Source: an uncultured Synechococcaceae cyanobacterium
GTDB lineage: Bacteria; Cyanobacteriota; Cyanobacteriia; PCC-6307; Cyanobiaceae
DNA length: 62,647 nt
Assembly: GCA_902537275.1 (NCBI GenBank)
Contig: CACBAW010000002.1
Coordinates: 1-62,647, forward strand
Reading direction: 5' to 3'
The position numbers and the translations under genes were made by a program. This document shows positions 23,352 through 33,569 of the stretch, piece after piece (the stretch's first letter is position 1; every line of letters starts with the position of its first letter). A model generated the notes under the pieces. That model was given only the letters and a program-made list of their open reading frames with translations. It had not been told where the DNA came from and did no database searches.

Positions 23352-24509
23352 TCAATTATCTTTTAAGTTAATATAAACTTTTTCAAGTGAATTTATATTT
23401 TTAGCAATTGTGTATCTCTCAAGTATACGTTCTCTAGCTTTTTCTCCAAGATTTTTTGTAAATGAAGGATGTTCCACAAGAATTGGGATTATAGTTTTTA
23501 ATTGTGCAGCCACATTATCAGTTGAAATTACTATCCCTGCTCCTTTATCTAAAACTTCACCATCAGCACCAGCATCTGTCGCTACACATGCAGTACCAGT
23601 AGACATTGCTTCTAAAAGTGATAATGACAAACCCTCTACTAAGCTTGGTAAGAAAAATACCTCTGCTATTTGCATTATTGCCACCCTAGTTTCTAAATCT
23701 AATTCAGCACCCCACCAAATTAATTTCTCACTACCAAGGTTAGAAAAACTATTTTCAAGTGTTGGCTTTATTGGTCCATCTCCAACAATAACTAATTTGC
23801 AATTTTGAGTTTTTGTTTGGCGCCAAGAACGTAAAAGTGCCTCGATATTTTTCTCATTGGCAATCCTACCCATATATAAAAAGATTCTTTCATTTCCAAG
23901 TTTATTTTTTACCTGATCATATTTTTGGTTTTTTTCGCAAAAGGGTTTCCAAATATTCTCATCAACACCGTTTGGAATAATTATTTGTTTTTCTTTAGGT
24001 ACTCCTAATTTATAAAGAACATTTTTTTGAAGTTCGGAAAAAATGATTATTTTATCGAACTTTGATAAAGAGGGAGCATAAAGTTGATATGTTAACTGTT
24101 GAGTGCTAGCGGTTAAATTTCTATTTTTTGCATCAAATGGGGGGTGAAATGTTCCAATGAGTGGAAGATTAATTTCATCACAAATCTCTGGAAGCCTAAA
24201 GTCTAAAGGAGATAAAGTTAAGCTTGCATGTACTAAATCAGGCTTTAATCTTTCCAAAGATAGCCTTAGCTCTTTTTCTGCTCTTGGTGACGGTATTGTA
24301 TAAACTTGGGACTTAATTAAATATGGAAGACTTACATCAGGATCATTTGCCAGAAATAATGGTTTTGATGAATTTGAACTAGAAGGATTGTCAAAATGAA
24401 TGAAACTAATTTTATGATCTCTCGCCTTTAATTTCTCTGTAGTTGTATTACCATAAGTTACATTTCCACAAAAGGGAGATTTCTTACCTAACCAGGCAAT
24501 ATGAACCAC
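23352..24509 (-). CDS. glycosyltransferase family 4
   Basis: A 385-aa GT-B fold transferase. Donor-binding motifs include GRIANEKNIEALLRSW (about residues 214-229) and the GT4 signature PSLVEGLSLSLLEAMSTG (about 288-305), with the E-x7-E arrangement. HASLTLSPLDFRLPE and GTFHPPFD are in the N-terminal acceptor half. The substrate is unknown; lipid or polysaccharide synthesis is likely. It converges with proC. Confidence 0.88.
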   Translation of the reverse strand: MVHIAWLGKKSPFCGNVTYGNTTTEKLKARDHKISFIHFDNPSSSNSSKPLFLANDPDVSLPYLIKSQVYTIPSPRAEKELRLSLERLKPDLVHASLTLSPLDFRLPEICDEINLPLIGTFHPPFDAKNRNLTASTQQLTYQLYAPSLSKFDKIIIFSELQKNVLYKLGVPKEKQIIIPNGVDENIWKPFCEKNQKYDQVKNKLGNERIFLYMGRIANEKNIEALLRSWRQTKTQNCKLVIVGDGPIKPTLENSFSNLGSEKLIWWGAELDLETRVAIMQIAEVFFLPSLVEGLSLSLLEAMSTGTACVATDAGADGEVLDKGAGIVISTDNVAAQLKTIIPILVEHPSFTKNLGEKARERILERYTIAKNINSLEKVYINLKDN

Positions 24510-24594
24510 ATTGATTGAATTAACTATTTATTAAATTAACAGTAAGAGTACCCTAGATCATAATTTTAAAATTTATTAATAGTTTATGAAAATG

Positions 24595-25380
24595 TTAACT
24601 ATATATTTCTCTCAACATTTTTAGTGAAGATAAATCTTTCTCTAGTTGAGTAGAGATCCAAGTTTCAATAATAAATAATATTTTAAGCCAGACTTTCTTT
24701 GGACCCAACAACTCTCCATTAGATTTTATTGGTAATTCGGGGAAAAGAAGTCTCTGTAATAGAGCAACTTCAGATGCATTTATTTTTAGATTACTTCGAG
24801 GATCTTCTATGGAGGAAAACCCTTCACTTGGCAAATAGTAACAACCCCATTCCCAATTTCCTAAAGGTGGAATAATAGGTTCTCCAGTTTTACAACAATG
24901 ATGAATTGGTAAATTTAAACCCCCGATGGCTAAAAGATGCATTAAAGATTGAATACTCATTGAGAGCATTTTAATATCTTCTTCTTGAGACTCTTTATAC
25001 AAATAAATCCTATCAAGATGTGCAAGAACGCAAGATAAATAGTCTTGTTGCTTATCATTATTACCTACCAACAAAAATGTTAATTCAGTTATTGCTTGTG
25101 CGGCTGCAAGGCATTCAATATTTTTTCCTAGACCAGAATAGCTTTTTAATATTTTAATCTGACGTACAGATTTAAGATTTCTTTTCCCAAAAATCTGTAG
25201 ACTTAAATATGTTAAAGGAGTAGCTGCGGCAAGACTACTTTTGGGACGCCTAGCACCAGGCACAGCTAATCTAACAATCCCTTGCTCATCTGTAAGGATA
25301 GTTATTAATCTATCATTCTCGCCTAATGGAGAAGCCTTAATACAGAGACCTTTTAGTCTGCACTCACCAGAACCAGACAT
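24595..25380 (-). CDS. recO: DNA repair protein RecO
   Basis: A 261-aa protein of the RecFOR pathway that helps RecA load on SSB-coated DNA. The N-terminal OB-fold begins RLKGLCIKASPLGENDRLIT and includes AVPGARRPKSSLAAATPLTY; the helical C-terminal part contains HHCCKTGEP...GCYYLPSEG, where Cys residues replace the zinc site of some RecO proteins. The ATG begins right after the stop of the deoC-like gene (0-base gap), indicating one transcript. Confidence 0.9.
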   Translation of the reverse strand: MSGSGECRLKGLCIKASPLGENDRLITILTDEQGIVRLAVPGARRPKSSLAAATPLTYLSLQIFGKRNLKSVRQIKILKSYSGLGKNIECLAAAQAITELTFLLVGNNDKQQDYLSCVLAHLDRIYLYKESQEEDIKMLSMSIQSLMHLLAIGGLNLPIHHCCKTGEPIIPPLGNWEWGCYYLPSEGFSSIEDPRSNLKINASEVALLQRLLFPELPIKSNGELLGPKKVWLKILFIIETWISTQLEKDLSSLKMLREIYS

Positions 25381-26040
25381 TTAAATAACGTTTACTTCTT
25401 CAAAAATTTCATAAAAATTGGAAGTTCCAACGCAACTTATTCCATTATCAAACAAATCAATTACTTGCGTCAGTTTTTTTATGCCACCAACAACTTTGAT
25501 TTGATTTTGTGAGCCTGTTATTTTTAGTATTTCGGGGACATCATTAGATCTAAGAGGAGATCCAAACCCATCCCCGAATTGAAAATTTTTTATTCCTAAT
25601 TCCAAACATATTTCTATCGCATTAATAAAAACTTCTTCTTGGAGTTTTGATTTATTTATGATTATTGAAACTGGTAATCCAGATAATTTAACTTGCTCAA
25701 TTTCAGCAGCGAAAGTTTCTAAATTTCTTTTGGATAAATTGATAAAGTTTGGGATATATTCAATCCCTTTTGCACCCTTATCTTTTGCAAAACAAATTAA
25801 TTCTTCTATAAATGAAACTGGTAAATCTGCTAAAGGGTAAGAAATAAGTGCGTTTATATCCGCACTGTAATTACCCAAACAGTTTTTAAGATCAGTTAAA
25901 TAATTTAGTGAAGTAGAAATATTTTTGATATTGTATTTTCTTATTAAATCGCAATTCACACAGAAATCTTCCCATGATAAATAGGGGTTAATAATAATCG
26001 CATGAATTTTCTCGTTTAATTCATATTCAATATTGGGCAT
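25381..26040 (-). CDS. deoC: DeoC-like (deoxyribose-phosphate aldolase family) protein, active site altered
   Basis: A 219-aa TIM barrel of the DeoC/LacD group. KGAKGIEYIPNF matches the family's EIDMVIN strand but without the catalytic Asp, and the KTSTGF strand holding the Schiff-base lysine reads NFQFGDGFGSP here. The second conserved lysine remains in IKVVGGIKKL. Aldolase activity is therefore doubtful. It lies between hpf (7 bases upstream) and recO (adjacent downstream). Confidence 0.8.
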   Translation of the reverse strand: MPNIEYELNEKIHAIIINPYLSWEDFCVNCDLIRKYNIKNISTSLNYLTDLKNCLGNYSADINALISYPLADLPVSFIEELICFAKDKGAKGIEYIPNFINLSKRNLETFAAEIEQVKLSGLPVSIIINKSKLQEEVFINAIEICLELGIKNFQFGDGFGSPLRSNDVPEILKITGSQNQIKVVGGIKKLTQVIDLFDNGISCVGTSNFYEIFEEVNVI

Positions 26041-26047
26041 TTAAAAC

Positions 26048-26632
26048 TTATTTAGATTGAATCAATCCATAACCTCCATGATTCCTTTTATATATAACTT
26101 GAAGTTCATTATTTTTCTTGTTTCGAAAAACATAAAAATCATGATCAATTAGATCTAATTGTTTTCTTGCTTCGTCTGATGAAATTGGGGTCATTTCAAA
26201 GTATTTATTTTTTATAGATGGCTCAGGCAGACTTGCTTCAGTTCCTTCTTTAAAAAAAGTTTTATCTAAAAAATTTGATTCCATACTTTCAATTGGTAAA
26301 GAATCTTTATTTTTAAATTGTTTATTATGAATTGTTTTATTGTTTCTTTCTTTGTATTTGCGTAATTTTCTACAAAGTTTATTTGAAACTAAATCAATGC
26401 TTGAGTATAGATTTTCAGTTTTTTCTTCAGCTCTAATTACGGTACCATTTGCAAAAATAGTAACTTCTGCAGTTTGGAAGGAGACTCTTGGATTCTTTTC
26501 AATTGAAAGGTGTATGTCAGCTTCTTTAACGATATCCTTATAGTGATGTGTTGCTTTTTCTATCTTTGCCTCAGTATATTCTTTTAATGCTCCAGTGAGC
26601 TCAAGATTCTTTCCATGGATTAAAATTTTCAT
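26048..26632 (-). CDS. hpf: ribosome hibernation promotion factor, long form (LrtA)
   Basis: A 194-aa protein. The N-terminal HPF/YfiA domain starts MKILIHGKNLELTGALKEYT and includes VTIFANGTVIRAEEKTENLY; the C-terminal dimerisation domain of the long type contains FEMTPISSDEARKQLDLIDH and DFYVFRNKKNNELQVIYKRN. It dimerises idle 70S ribosomes into 100S. Cyanobacterial LrtA was first described as light-repressed, so dark expression may be expected. It is divergent from lipB, with 44 bases between them. Confidence 0.95.
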   Translation of the reverse strand: MKILIHGKNLELTGALKEYTEAKIEKATHHYKDIVKEADIHLSIEKNPRVSFQTAEVTIFANGTVIRAEEKTENLYSSIDLVSNKLCRKLRKYKERNNKTIHNKQFKNKDSLPIESMESNFLDKTFFKEGTEASLPEPSIKNKYFEMTPISSDEARKQLDLIDHDFYVFRNKKNNELQVIYKRNHGGYGLIQSK

Positions 26633-26676
26633 AACAAATCTAAAAATATTTACTTACTTTCTAAATCTACTTAAAT

Positions 26677-27327
26677 ATGGATAATAGAACAGCAATAATT
26701 AAACAACCTGATAATATTTCTTCTTTTAATGATGTTTATAAATTACAAAAAGAATATCAGGAGGCATTGATTTTAGATAATTCTAACCCTGATTTTATTT
26801 GGATAGGGGAGCATCAACTCTGTTATACATTGGGGAGAGGATCTAATTACGATAATTTATTATTTTCTCTAAATGATGCTAAATATGATGTTTTTAAGAT
26901 TGATAGAGGTGGTGAGGTAACTTGTCATATGCCAGGACAATTAGTAACGTATTTGGTTTTAGATTTGAAAAATTTTAATAAAGATTTAAATTGGTACTTA
27001 AGAAAAATTGAAGATATTATTATAAAAATCCTTGGTGCTTTTAATATAGATTGTCACTCTAGAAAAGGGTTTACTGGCGTTTGGATAGGAAATAAGAAAA
27101 TCGCATCAATTGGAATTGGTTGTAAAAGATGGATTACGATAAATGGATTTTCAATCAATATTGACTGCGAATTAGAAAACTTTAATAAGATTGTTCCTTG
27201 CGGAATAGAAAATTGTCTTATGGCAAATATGATTGATTACAACAAAAATTTAAATATTCAAGAAGTCAAGAGAATTGTTAAAAAAACCATCGAGGAAGAA
27301 TTTAATTTTGATTTTATATCAAAATAG
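26677..27327 (+). CDS. lipB: octanoyl-[ACP]:protein N-octanoyltransferase
   Basis: A 216-aa LipB that transfers octanoate from ACP to lipoyl domains, the first step of lipoate synthesis. [20 protein letters not shown] at about residues 75-94 holds the conserved RGG.xT.H.PGQ motif; [20 protein letters not shown] contains the catalytic Lys; PCGIENC holds the catalytic Cys region. The substrate-bearing E2 (pdhC) lies 2.7 kb downstream. Confidence 0.94.
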   Translation: MDNRTAIIKQPDNISSFNDVYKLQKEYQEALILDNSNPDFIWIGEHQLCYTLGRGSNYDNLLFSLNDAKYDVFKIDRGGEVTCHMPGQLVTYLVLDLKNFNKDLNWYLRKIEDIIIKILGAFNIDCHSRKGFTGVWIGNKKIASIGIGCKRWITINGFSINIDCELENFNKIVPCGIENCLMANMIDYNKNLNIQEVKRIVKKTIEEEFNFDFISK

Positions 27328-27354
27328 AAATTAAAATTTCAAAATCAATTTAAT

Positions 27355-29298
27355 ATGGGTGATTTAGCGTATTGGCCTGCAGCCAAACCTCTTTCAAAAA
27401 AAAATATATTTGCCAAAAATAGAGATTTTATTAAGAACCTTGATCACATAGATCAAATTTGGGAAAAATTAAAATTTAAATGTGGTGATACTTTAGCTGT
27501 TTGCGATTTAAGAGGGAAATACAAAGAAAAATTTTCTTATTCTGAGCTGGCTGATTTAATAACAAAAGTCTCTTCTTCTTTCGAAAATTATGGTTTAAAA
27601 AAGGGGGATGTAGTTACTGTAATATCTGAAAATTCTCCAAGATGGCTAGCAGTGGATCAAGGCTTAATGCGTTTAGGAGCTATAAATGCAGTGAGAGGTA
27701 TTAATTCTCCTTCAGTAGAATTAGACTATATTATTGGGCACTCTAATTCAGTAGGACTAATAGTTCAATCTAAGGAAATTTGGCTAAAGTTAAACAACAA
27801 AGAAGAATTAAAAAAAAGACTGAAATTTATAATCAATTTAGAAGATGAACAATTTGAAAGTTTAATAAGTTGGAGTACATTCATAAGTTCAGTAGAAAAA
27901 GAAAATTCACAAAATAATAATCTTGAAAAATTTAATCCAGAAATTGATGACGTCGCTACCATTCTTTACACTTCTGGGACGACCGGAAAACCTAAAGGTG
28001 TTCCTTTGACTCATGCAAATTTTTTACATCAAGTAATCAATTTAGCCTATATCGCTGATCCAGAGCCAGGTACATCTGTATTAAGCGTTTTGCCTATCTG
28101 GCATTCTTATGAGAGAAGTGCTGAATACTTCTTTTTTTCATGCGGTTGTTCTCAATACTATACAATTCCAAAATTTCTTAAAGATGATATTACACAAATA
28201 AAACCTGTTGTCATGGCCACTGTACCGAGACTATGGGAAGCAATACATGATGGTTTTTTTCAGGCTTTGAAAAAAATGCCTTCCAAAAAGCAAAAACTTA
28301 TTAAGTTTTTGATAAGTAATAGTTCGGTTTTTAAAAGAAGTCTTAGAAAGATAAGAAATATAGATATAAATCAAATAACTTTTAAATCAAAAATCCCCTT
28401 ACTGGGTTCTGTTATTAGCCGATACCCTTTACATAAATTGTCTACTATTTTTTTATGGCCGAATATTCTTAGACAACTATGCGGAGAAAAACTGAAATTT
28501 CCTATTAATGGTGGAGGTGCATTGCCAGAACATGTAGATCTTTTTTTTGAATCTTTAGGTGTAGATGTTTTGGTGGGATATGGACTCACAGAAACTAGTC
28601 CAGTATTAACTTGTAGGAGAAGAGAATTAAATGTTAGAGGATCATCTGGGCAGCCTCTTTCATTTACTGAAATCAAAATAGTGAATGATGATAAAAAAAA
28701 GATTCTTAAGTTCAGAGAAATCGGGAAAATTCTTGTTAAGGGGCCGCAAGTAATGAAAGGTTATCTTAATAATGAAATAGCTACAAATGATGTTTTATCC
28801 AAGGATGGTTGGTTTGATACTGGTGATTTAGGTTTTCTAATACCAAATGGTTCTCTCTTTATAACCGGAAGAGCCAAGGATACAATAGTGCTATCAAGTG
28901 GTGAAAATATAGAACCGAATCCCCTGGAGACTGAAATTCTTAGTTCAGAATTTATTAATCAGATTCAATTAGTAGGACAAGATAAGAAATGTTTAACAGC
29001 TCTCGTAGTTCCTAATGTCGAATTGGTTAAAAGCAAGTTTTTGGAAGAAGACCTTTCAAAATTAAACCTGAATAAGAAAATTGGTACATTTTTCAAATCA
29101 CAAATTAATAATTTGCTTAAAAGTCGATTAGGAGCAAGATCAGAAGAACAAATATTAGATTGTTATTTTGTTGATGCCTTTACTCTAGAAAATGGGTTAT
29201 TAACCCAAACTCTTAAACAAAAAAGAAAAGAAATAGAAAAAAAGTATTCATTACAAATAGAAAATATGTATGAAAACAAATTTAGTAAGAAAATTTGA
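27355..29298 (+). CDS. AMP-forming long-chain acyl-CoA/acyl-ACP synthetase
   Basis: A 647-aa ANL-superfamily enzyme. The P-loop TILYTSGTTGKPKGVPLTH is at about residues 201-219, LVGYGLTETSPV at about 404-415, and the hinge DGWFDTGDLGFLIPNGSLFI and KDTIVLSSGENIEPNPLE follow. Cyanobacteria usually have a single such enzyme, which works as an acyl-ACP synthetase recycling free fatty acids; that is the likely role here. It starts 27 bases after lipB. Confidence 0.9.
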   Translation: MGDLAYWPAAKPLSKKNIFAKNRDFIKNLDHIDQIWEKLKFKCGDTLAVCDLRGKYKEKFSYSELADLITKVSSSFENYGLKKGDVVTVISENSPRWLAVDQGLMRLGAINAVRGINSPSVELDYIIGHSNSVGLIVQSKEIWLKLNNKEELKKRLKFIINLEDEQFESLISWSTFISSVEKENSQNNNLEKFNPEIDDVATILYTSGTTGKPKGVPLTHANFLHQVINLAYIADPEPGTSVLSVLPIWHSYERSAEYFFFSCGCSQYYTIPKFLKDDITQIKPVVMATVPRLWEAIHDGFFQALKKMPSKKQKLIKFLISNSSVFKRSLRKIRNIDINQITFKSKIPLLGSVISRYPLHKLSTIFLWPNILRQLCGEKLKFPINGGGALPEHVDLFFESLGVDVLVGYGLTETSPVLTCRRRELNVRGSSGQPLSFTEIKIVNDDKKKILKFREIGKILVKGPQVMKGYLNNEIATNDVLSKDGWFDTGDLGFLIPNGSLFITGRAKDTIVLSSGENIEPNPLETEILSSEFINQIQLVGQDKKCLTALVVPNVELVKSKFLEEDLSKLNLNKKIGTFFKSQINNLLKSRLGARSEEQILDCYFVDAFTLENGLLTQTLKQKRKEIEKKYSLQIENMYENKFSKKI

Positions 29299-29336
29299 TT
29301 TGTTCTATCTATATTGAAAAGGCAATTTAATTTTTT

Positions 29337-29780
29337 ATGGAAACAAAAAACTCAATATCTATAAAGCGCTCAATAGCTATTAAAGCTGTAGTTACACCAA
29401 CTTGGAAGGAAGATGCTGAAAAAGAATTAAGTAAAGCAATTTCAAACATTGATCAGCAATTATCGCAACTGGAGCAAGAGGGGCAGCAAATAGTAAATAA
29501 TATTAGATCCCAATCGGTTAATCCCCTAGATCCAAGAGTTCAAGAACAGGTTAGTCAGGTGCAACAACAAGTCGCAGCAAAACGAAATGAAATTGAAGAA
29601 CAAAAAAGAAATCTTCTTCAACAACAGAGTCAAGTTCGCGAATTAAAAATGGACGAAATTGTTGATCAAGGGCAAGTGGATAGTTTCTGTGATGTCACTG
29701 TGGGAGACAATCTAATTGAAAAAATGCAAGTATCGATTACGGTTAAGGATGGAGTTATTCAATCTATAGATAATAATTAA
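29337..29780 (+). CDS. YlqD-like coiled-coil protein
   Basis: A 147-aa soluble protein: a short N-terminal strand (SIKRSIAIKAVVTPTWK), a Gln-rich coiled coil at about residues 27-105 (many Q, heptad spacing) and a C-terminal beta part (FCDVTVGDNLIEKMQVSITV). This arrangement fits the YlqD family of unknown function. It is 38 bases downstream of the acyl synthetase gene. Confidence 0.78.
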   Translation: METKNSISIKRSIAIKAVVTPTWKEDAEKELSKAISNIDQQLSQLEQEGQQIVNNIRSQSVNPLDPRVQEQVSQVQQQVAAKRNEIEEQKRNLLQQQSQVRELKMDEIVDQGQVDSFCDVTVGDNLIEKMQVSITVKDGVIQSIDNN

Positions 29781-29998
29781 AGAGAAGATTTAGTATTTTT
29801 GATAAATATAAGTAAATCTTAATTTCGAAAAGTTATAAATTCTAATCGATTTAAATTATTACTTTCTTAAGTTTTAAGAGTTCCCACTGTGAACATGATT
29901 TCGTATAATTAAAACAAGAGTTTAAAGGGTTCTTAACCATAAAAACTTTAGGAAGTTTGTTAGAAATCCCTTGAAACTTATGCAATAACAATTTTCTT
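29781..29998 (+). promoter_or_regulatory. probable promoter and leader region of pdhC
   Basis: A 218-base gap before pdhC. TATAAT is present at 29904-29909, preceded by A/T-rich sequence without a good -35 box. A partial hairpin-like AAGGGTTCTTAACC lies at 29927-29940. No known riboswitch or NtcA palindrome was seen. The initiation site is a guess. Confidence 0.3.
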
Positions 29999-31366
29999 AT
30001 GTCTCACGAAATATTCATGCCTGCCTTGAGCTCTACTATGACAGAGGGCAAGATTGTGGAATGGTTGAAAAATCCAGGAGATAAAGTTGAAAGAGGTGAA
30101 TCTGTCTTGGTTGTTGAATCTGACAAGGCAGATATGGATGTTGAATCTTTTCAAGATGGATATCTTGCAGCTGTTTTAATGCCCGCTGGCAGCACTGCAC
30201 CAGTGGGAGAGACTATCGGTCTTATTGTAGAAAATGAGGATGAGATAGCTTCTGTTCAAGAACAAAATAAAGGAAAACAACCCGAAGTTTCTAGTTCGGA
30301 TCAACTTGAATTGGTAAGCAATAAAACGGAAGAAAAACCTGAAGTTCAAAGTGAAATTGTTGAAAAAAAAGAAAAAGAAGTTGTATTAATGAGTGAAAAG
30401 GCAGCCCCATCTTTCAGTAGCGATCAAATAAATGCTGCTACGAGTAATGTTTCTTCGAGGGTGATTGCATCTCCAAGAGCTAAAAAACTTGCCTCTCAAA
30501 TGGGTGTTGATTTAGCAAAGGTTCATGGATCCGGACCTCACGGAAGGATTCAAGCCGATGATATTTTAAAAGCTAATGGCCAACCAGTCTCTATACCATG
30601 GATAGGTGAAGGTGGTTCTCCTGCAAGTGTACCTGGTGCAAATTTGGGAGTTGAAAGTAAACCAGAAACTTCAGGAAATAGTTTTGGTAATCCCGGAGAA
30701 ACAGTTCAATTTAATACTCTTCAAAAAGCGGTAAATAAAAATATGGAATCTAGTTTAGATGTGCCATGTTTTAGGGTGGGTTATTCCATTAACACAGATA
30801 AATTAGAAAATTTCTACAAAAAAGTAAAACAGAACGGAGTTACTATGACTGCTTTACTAGTAAAGGCAGTTGCAAAGACACTAAAGAAACATCCTCAAGT
30901 TAACTCAAGTTTTTCAGAAAATGGAATTTCTTATCCAGAAAATATAAATATTGCTGTTGCTGTTGCGATGGAAGATGGTGGACTAATAACTCCAGTTTTA
31001 AAAGAACCATGCAATACTGATTTATTTAAATTGTCTAGGGAATGGAAAGATCTCGTAAAAAGATCAAGATCAAAACAATTAGAACCTAATGAATACTCAA
31101 CAGGAACTTTCACTTTATCTAACCTTGGGATGTTTGGCGTTGATAGATTTGACGCAATTCTTCCTCCAGGTACCGGTGCTATTTTAGCCATAGCATCATC
31201 GAAACCAACCGTTGTTGCTAATAGTGATGGTTCAATATCTGTTAAAAAAATAATGCAAGTAAATCTAACAGCTGATCATAGAGTGATCTACGGAGCTGAT
31301 GGAGCTTCATTCTTAAAAGACTTGGCTTCCCTAATTGAAGATGAGCCAGAGACTCTTGTCTCCTAA
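29999..31366 (+). CDS. pdhC: pyruvate dehydrogenase E2 (dihydrolipoamide acetyltransferase)
   Basis: A 455-aa protein with three domains: an N-terminal lipoyl domain with VVESDKADMDVESF (lipoylated Lys at about residue 43), a Pro/Ala/Glu-rich linker, a peripheral subunit-binding domain (ASPRAKKLASQMGVDLAKV and GSGPHGRIQADDI, about 155-190), and the catalytic domain with the end motif NLTADHRVIYGADGASFLKD (His and Asp catalytic). It forms the core of the pyruvate dehydrogenase complex that makes acetyl-CoA. Confidence 0.95.
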   Translation: MSHEIFMPALSSTMTEGKIVEWLKNPGDKVERGESVLVVESDKADMDVESFQDGYLAAVLMPAGSTAPVGETIGLIVENEDEIASVQEQNKGKQPEVSSSDQLELVSNKTEEKPEVQSEIVEKKEKEVVLMSEKAAPSFSSDQINAATSNVSSRVIASPRAKKLASQMGVDLAKVHGSGPHGRIQADDILKANGQPVSIPWIGEGGSPASVPGANLGVESKPETSGNSFGNPGETVQFNTLQKAVNKNMESSLDVPCFRVGYSINTDKLENFYKKVKQNGVTMTALLVKAVAKTLKKHPQVNSSFSENGISYPENINIAVAVAMEDGGLITPVLKEPCNTDLFKLSREWKDLVKRSRSKQLEPNEYSTGTFTLSNLGMFGVDRFDAILPPGTGAILAIASSKPTVVANSDGSISVKKIMQVNLTADHRVIYGADGASFLKDLASLIEDEPETLVS

Positions 31367-31372
31367 ATTTAA

Positions 31373-32497
31373 TTGATTTCTCAAATTAATAATGAAGAAA
31401 GAGATTATAAGCTTGAAGCTTATGATTATTTACTTGATCCTTCATTAATTGCTAGTAAACCTTCTGCAATTAGGCATGAATCAAGATTGATGATAGTTAG
31501 AAATAGTTTTTTAGAAGAAGACTGTTTAACTAATAAATTTACCAAGAATCTTTTAGATGAATTTAGAGAAGGGGATCTTGTAATTGTAAATAATACTAAA
31601 GTTATGAAAGCTAGGTTAAAGGTTGAATTAGAAAATAAGACATTAGTAGAATTATTAGTTTTAGAAAGATCCCATGAATGTGTTTGGTTATGTTTGGCAA
31701 AGCCAGCAAAAAAGTTAAAAATAAATAGAAAATTAAAATTAAAATCTCCATTAGCACAAGATATTAATTTGATTGTTGATGGAGTTGATGAAGAAACTGG
31801 AGGGAGATTTATTAAATTTCCGGAAAATATAACTTGTCTCAATTCAATGAATGAACTTCTTGATAAATACGGGGAAATCCCTCTTCCTCCTTATATAAAA
31901 AATTCCGAAGAAGAATCTTTTCATGAGAAAAGTTATCAAACTGAGTATGCAACAAATCCAGGGGCAGTTGCTGCACCAACAGCTGGTTTACACTTAAGCA
32001 AAAGTCTTATTTCCAATCTAAAAAAAAAAGGCGTAATAATCTTACCGATAACTTTGCACGTGGGTTATGGAACATTCAAACCAATTGATCAAGAAGATTT
32101 AAGTAACTTAAAACTTCACAAAGAATGGGTAAGTGTTAATAAGGAAGTAGTGGAGGAAATAAAAAGAATAAAGAAAACAGATAGAAAAATAATTGCTATT
32201 GGTACAACTAGCGTAAGAGCTCTTGAAAGTTGTTATTCTCACGAAATTAATGACTTTATTCCCATAGCTAAATACGTAGATTTAGTAATTAAGCCAGGTT
32301 ATAAATTTAAGGTAGTTGATGGATTATTAACTAATTTTCATCTCCCTAAAAGTTCATTATTACTTTTAGTAAGTGCAATGATTGGTAGAGAAAGATTATT
32401 AGATCTATATAAAAAAGCCATAAAAGAAAAATTTAGATTCTTCTCTTATGGCGATGCGATGTATATTTCACCAGATTCATTACTGGAGAAAAATTGA
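31373..32497 (+). CDS. queA: S-adenosylmethionine:tRNA ribosyltransferase-isomerase
   Basis: A 374-aa QueA, which makes epoxyqueuosine in the wobble position of certain tRNAs. Characteristic segments are YDYLLDPSLIASKPSAIRHE, GDLVIVNNTKVMKARL, the central NPGAVAAPTAGLHLS, HVGYGTFKPI and the final LLTNFHLPKSSLLLLVSA. The start is TTG 31373, 6 bases after pdhC. It converges with cysK with 1 base between the stops. Confidence 0.95.
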   Translation: MISQINNEERDYKLEAYDYLLDPSLIASKPSAIRHESRLMIVRNSFLEEDCLTNKFTKNLLDEFREGDLVIVNNTKVMKARLKVELENKTLVELLVLERSHECVWLCLAKPAKKLKINRKLKLKSPLAQDINLIVDGVDEETGGRFIKFPENITCLNSMNELLDKYGEIPLPPYIKNSEEESFHEKSYQTEYATNPGAVAAPTAGLHLSKSLISNLKKKGVIILPITLHVGYGTFKPIDQEDLSNLKLHKEWVSVNKEVVEEIKRIKKTDRKIIAIGTTSVRALESCYSHEINDFIPIAKYVDLVIKPGYKFKVVDGLLTNFHLPKSSLLLLVSAMIGRERLLDLYKKAIKEKFRFFSYGDAMYISPDSLLEKN

Positions 32498-32498
32498 T

Positions 32499-33485
32499 TT
32501 AGGCTTTGACTGGTTCTTGAATGATTCCGCTTGGGACTTCAGTAAACATAATTGATGATAAATACCTCTCTGCTAAATCAGGTAGAACAACTACAATTGT
32601 CTTTCCAGCATATTCATCTTGTTCAGCTAATCTAACCGCAGCTGCAGCAGCGGCTCCACAAGATATTCCTACTAATAGACCTTCCTCTTTGGCTAATCTA
32701 AGAGCCATCTCTATTGATTCGTCATTTGTTACTTGTTCAACCTTGTCAACAATTGATAAGTCAAGGTTCTTAGGAATAAATCCTGCTCCAATTCCTTGAA
32801 TTTTATGTGGTCCGGATTTAACCTCTTCTCCATTCATTGTCTGTGTAATAACAGGACTATGTGATGGTTCAACAGCTACAGAAGTGATATTCTTGCCCTT
32901 CTCTTGCTTAATGTATCTTGAAACTCCTGTAATTGTGCCGCCAGTTCCAACCCCTGCTACTAGGACATCAATTTCTCCATCACAATCATCCCAGATTTCT
33001 GGTCCAGTAGTTTTGAAATGAATTTCAGGGTTCGCTGGGTTATCAAATTGACCTGGCATGAAATATTGAGAAGGATTACTTTCTGCAATTTCTTTAGCCT
33101 TAGCTATTGCTCCAGGCATACCTTTAGATGCCTCTGTTAAAACAATTTCAGCACCCAACACTGCCATAACCCTTCTTCGTTCAATTGACATGGATTCTGG
33201 CATTGTAAGGATCAGTTTATAACCTCTTGCTGAAGCAGTAAAAGCTAAAGCAATTCCTGTATTTCCAGAAGTTGGCTCAACAATAGTTTTGTCTTTTGTA
33301 AGTTTCCCACTTTTCTCTGCATCCCAAATCATGTTTGCGCCAATCCTACATTTGACACTATAAGCGGGGTTTCTACCTTCAATTTTTGCAAGTACTGTAG
33401 CTTTCGCGTTTTTAGTAACTGATTTTAATTTTACTAATGGAGTGTTTCCAATAGCAAAACTGTTGTCCTCATAAATTTTTGCCAT
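32499..33485 (-). CDS. cysK: cysteine synthase A (O-acetylserine sulfhydrylase)
   Basis: A 328-aa PLP enzyme making L-cysteine from O-acetylserine and sulfide. The PLP lysine lies in [11 protein letters not shown] (about residue 45), the substrate loop is [11 protein letters not shown], the phosphate-binding loop is [14 protein letters not shown] and the last motif is [15 protein letters not shown]. The length fits CysK. Two other sulfur amino acid enzymes follow on the same strand upstream, forming a sulfur-metabolism cluster. Confidence 0.95.
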   Translation of the reverse strand: MAKIYEDNSFAIGNTPLVKLKSVTKNAKATVLAKIEGRNPAYSVKCRIGANMIWDAEKSGKLTKDKTIVEPTSGNTGIALAFTASARGYKLILTMPESMSIERRRVMAVLGAEIVLTEASKGMPGAIAKAKEIAESNPSQYFMPGQFDNPANPEIHFKTTGPEIWDDCDGEIDVLVAGVGTGGTITGVSRYIKQEKGKNITSVAVEPSHSPVITQTMNGEEVKSGPHKIQGIGAGFIPKNLDLSIVDKVEQVTNDESIEMALRLAKEEGLLVGISCGAAAAAAVRLAEQDEYAGKTIVVVLPDLAERYLSSIMFTEVPSGIIQEPVKA

Positions 33486-33569
33486 TTATATATTGAGAAA
33501 ATATATATTAATACTAACTATTATATAGAAAAATAGTATATAAGTTTCTATACGGTAAATACTAGGAAT

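Noticed and set aside
28371-28676. 101-aa minus-strand frame inside the acyl synthetase gene
   Set aside because: Antisense shadow of conserved ANL motifs on the + strand.
31426-31842. 138-aa minus-strand frame inside queA
   Set aside because: Long because the region is A/T-rich, but the + strand holds all QueA motifs.
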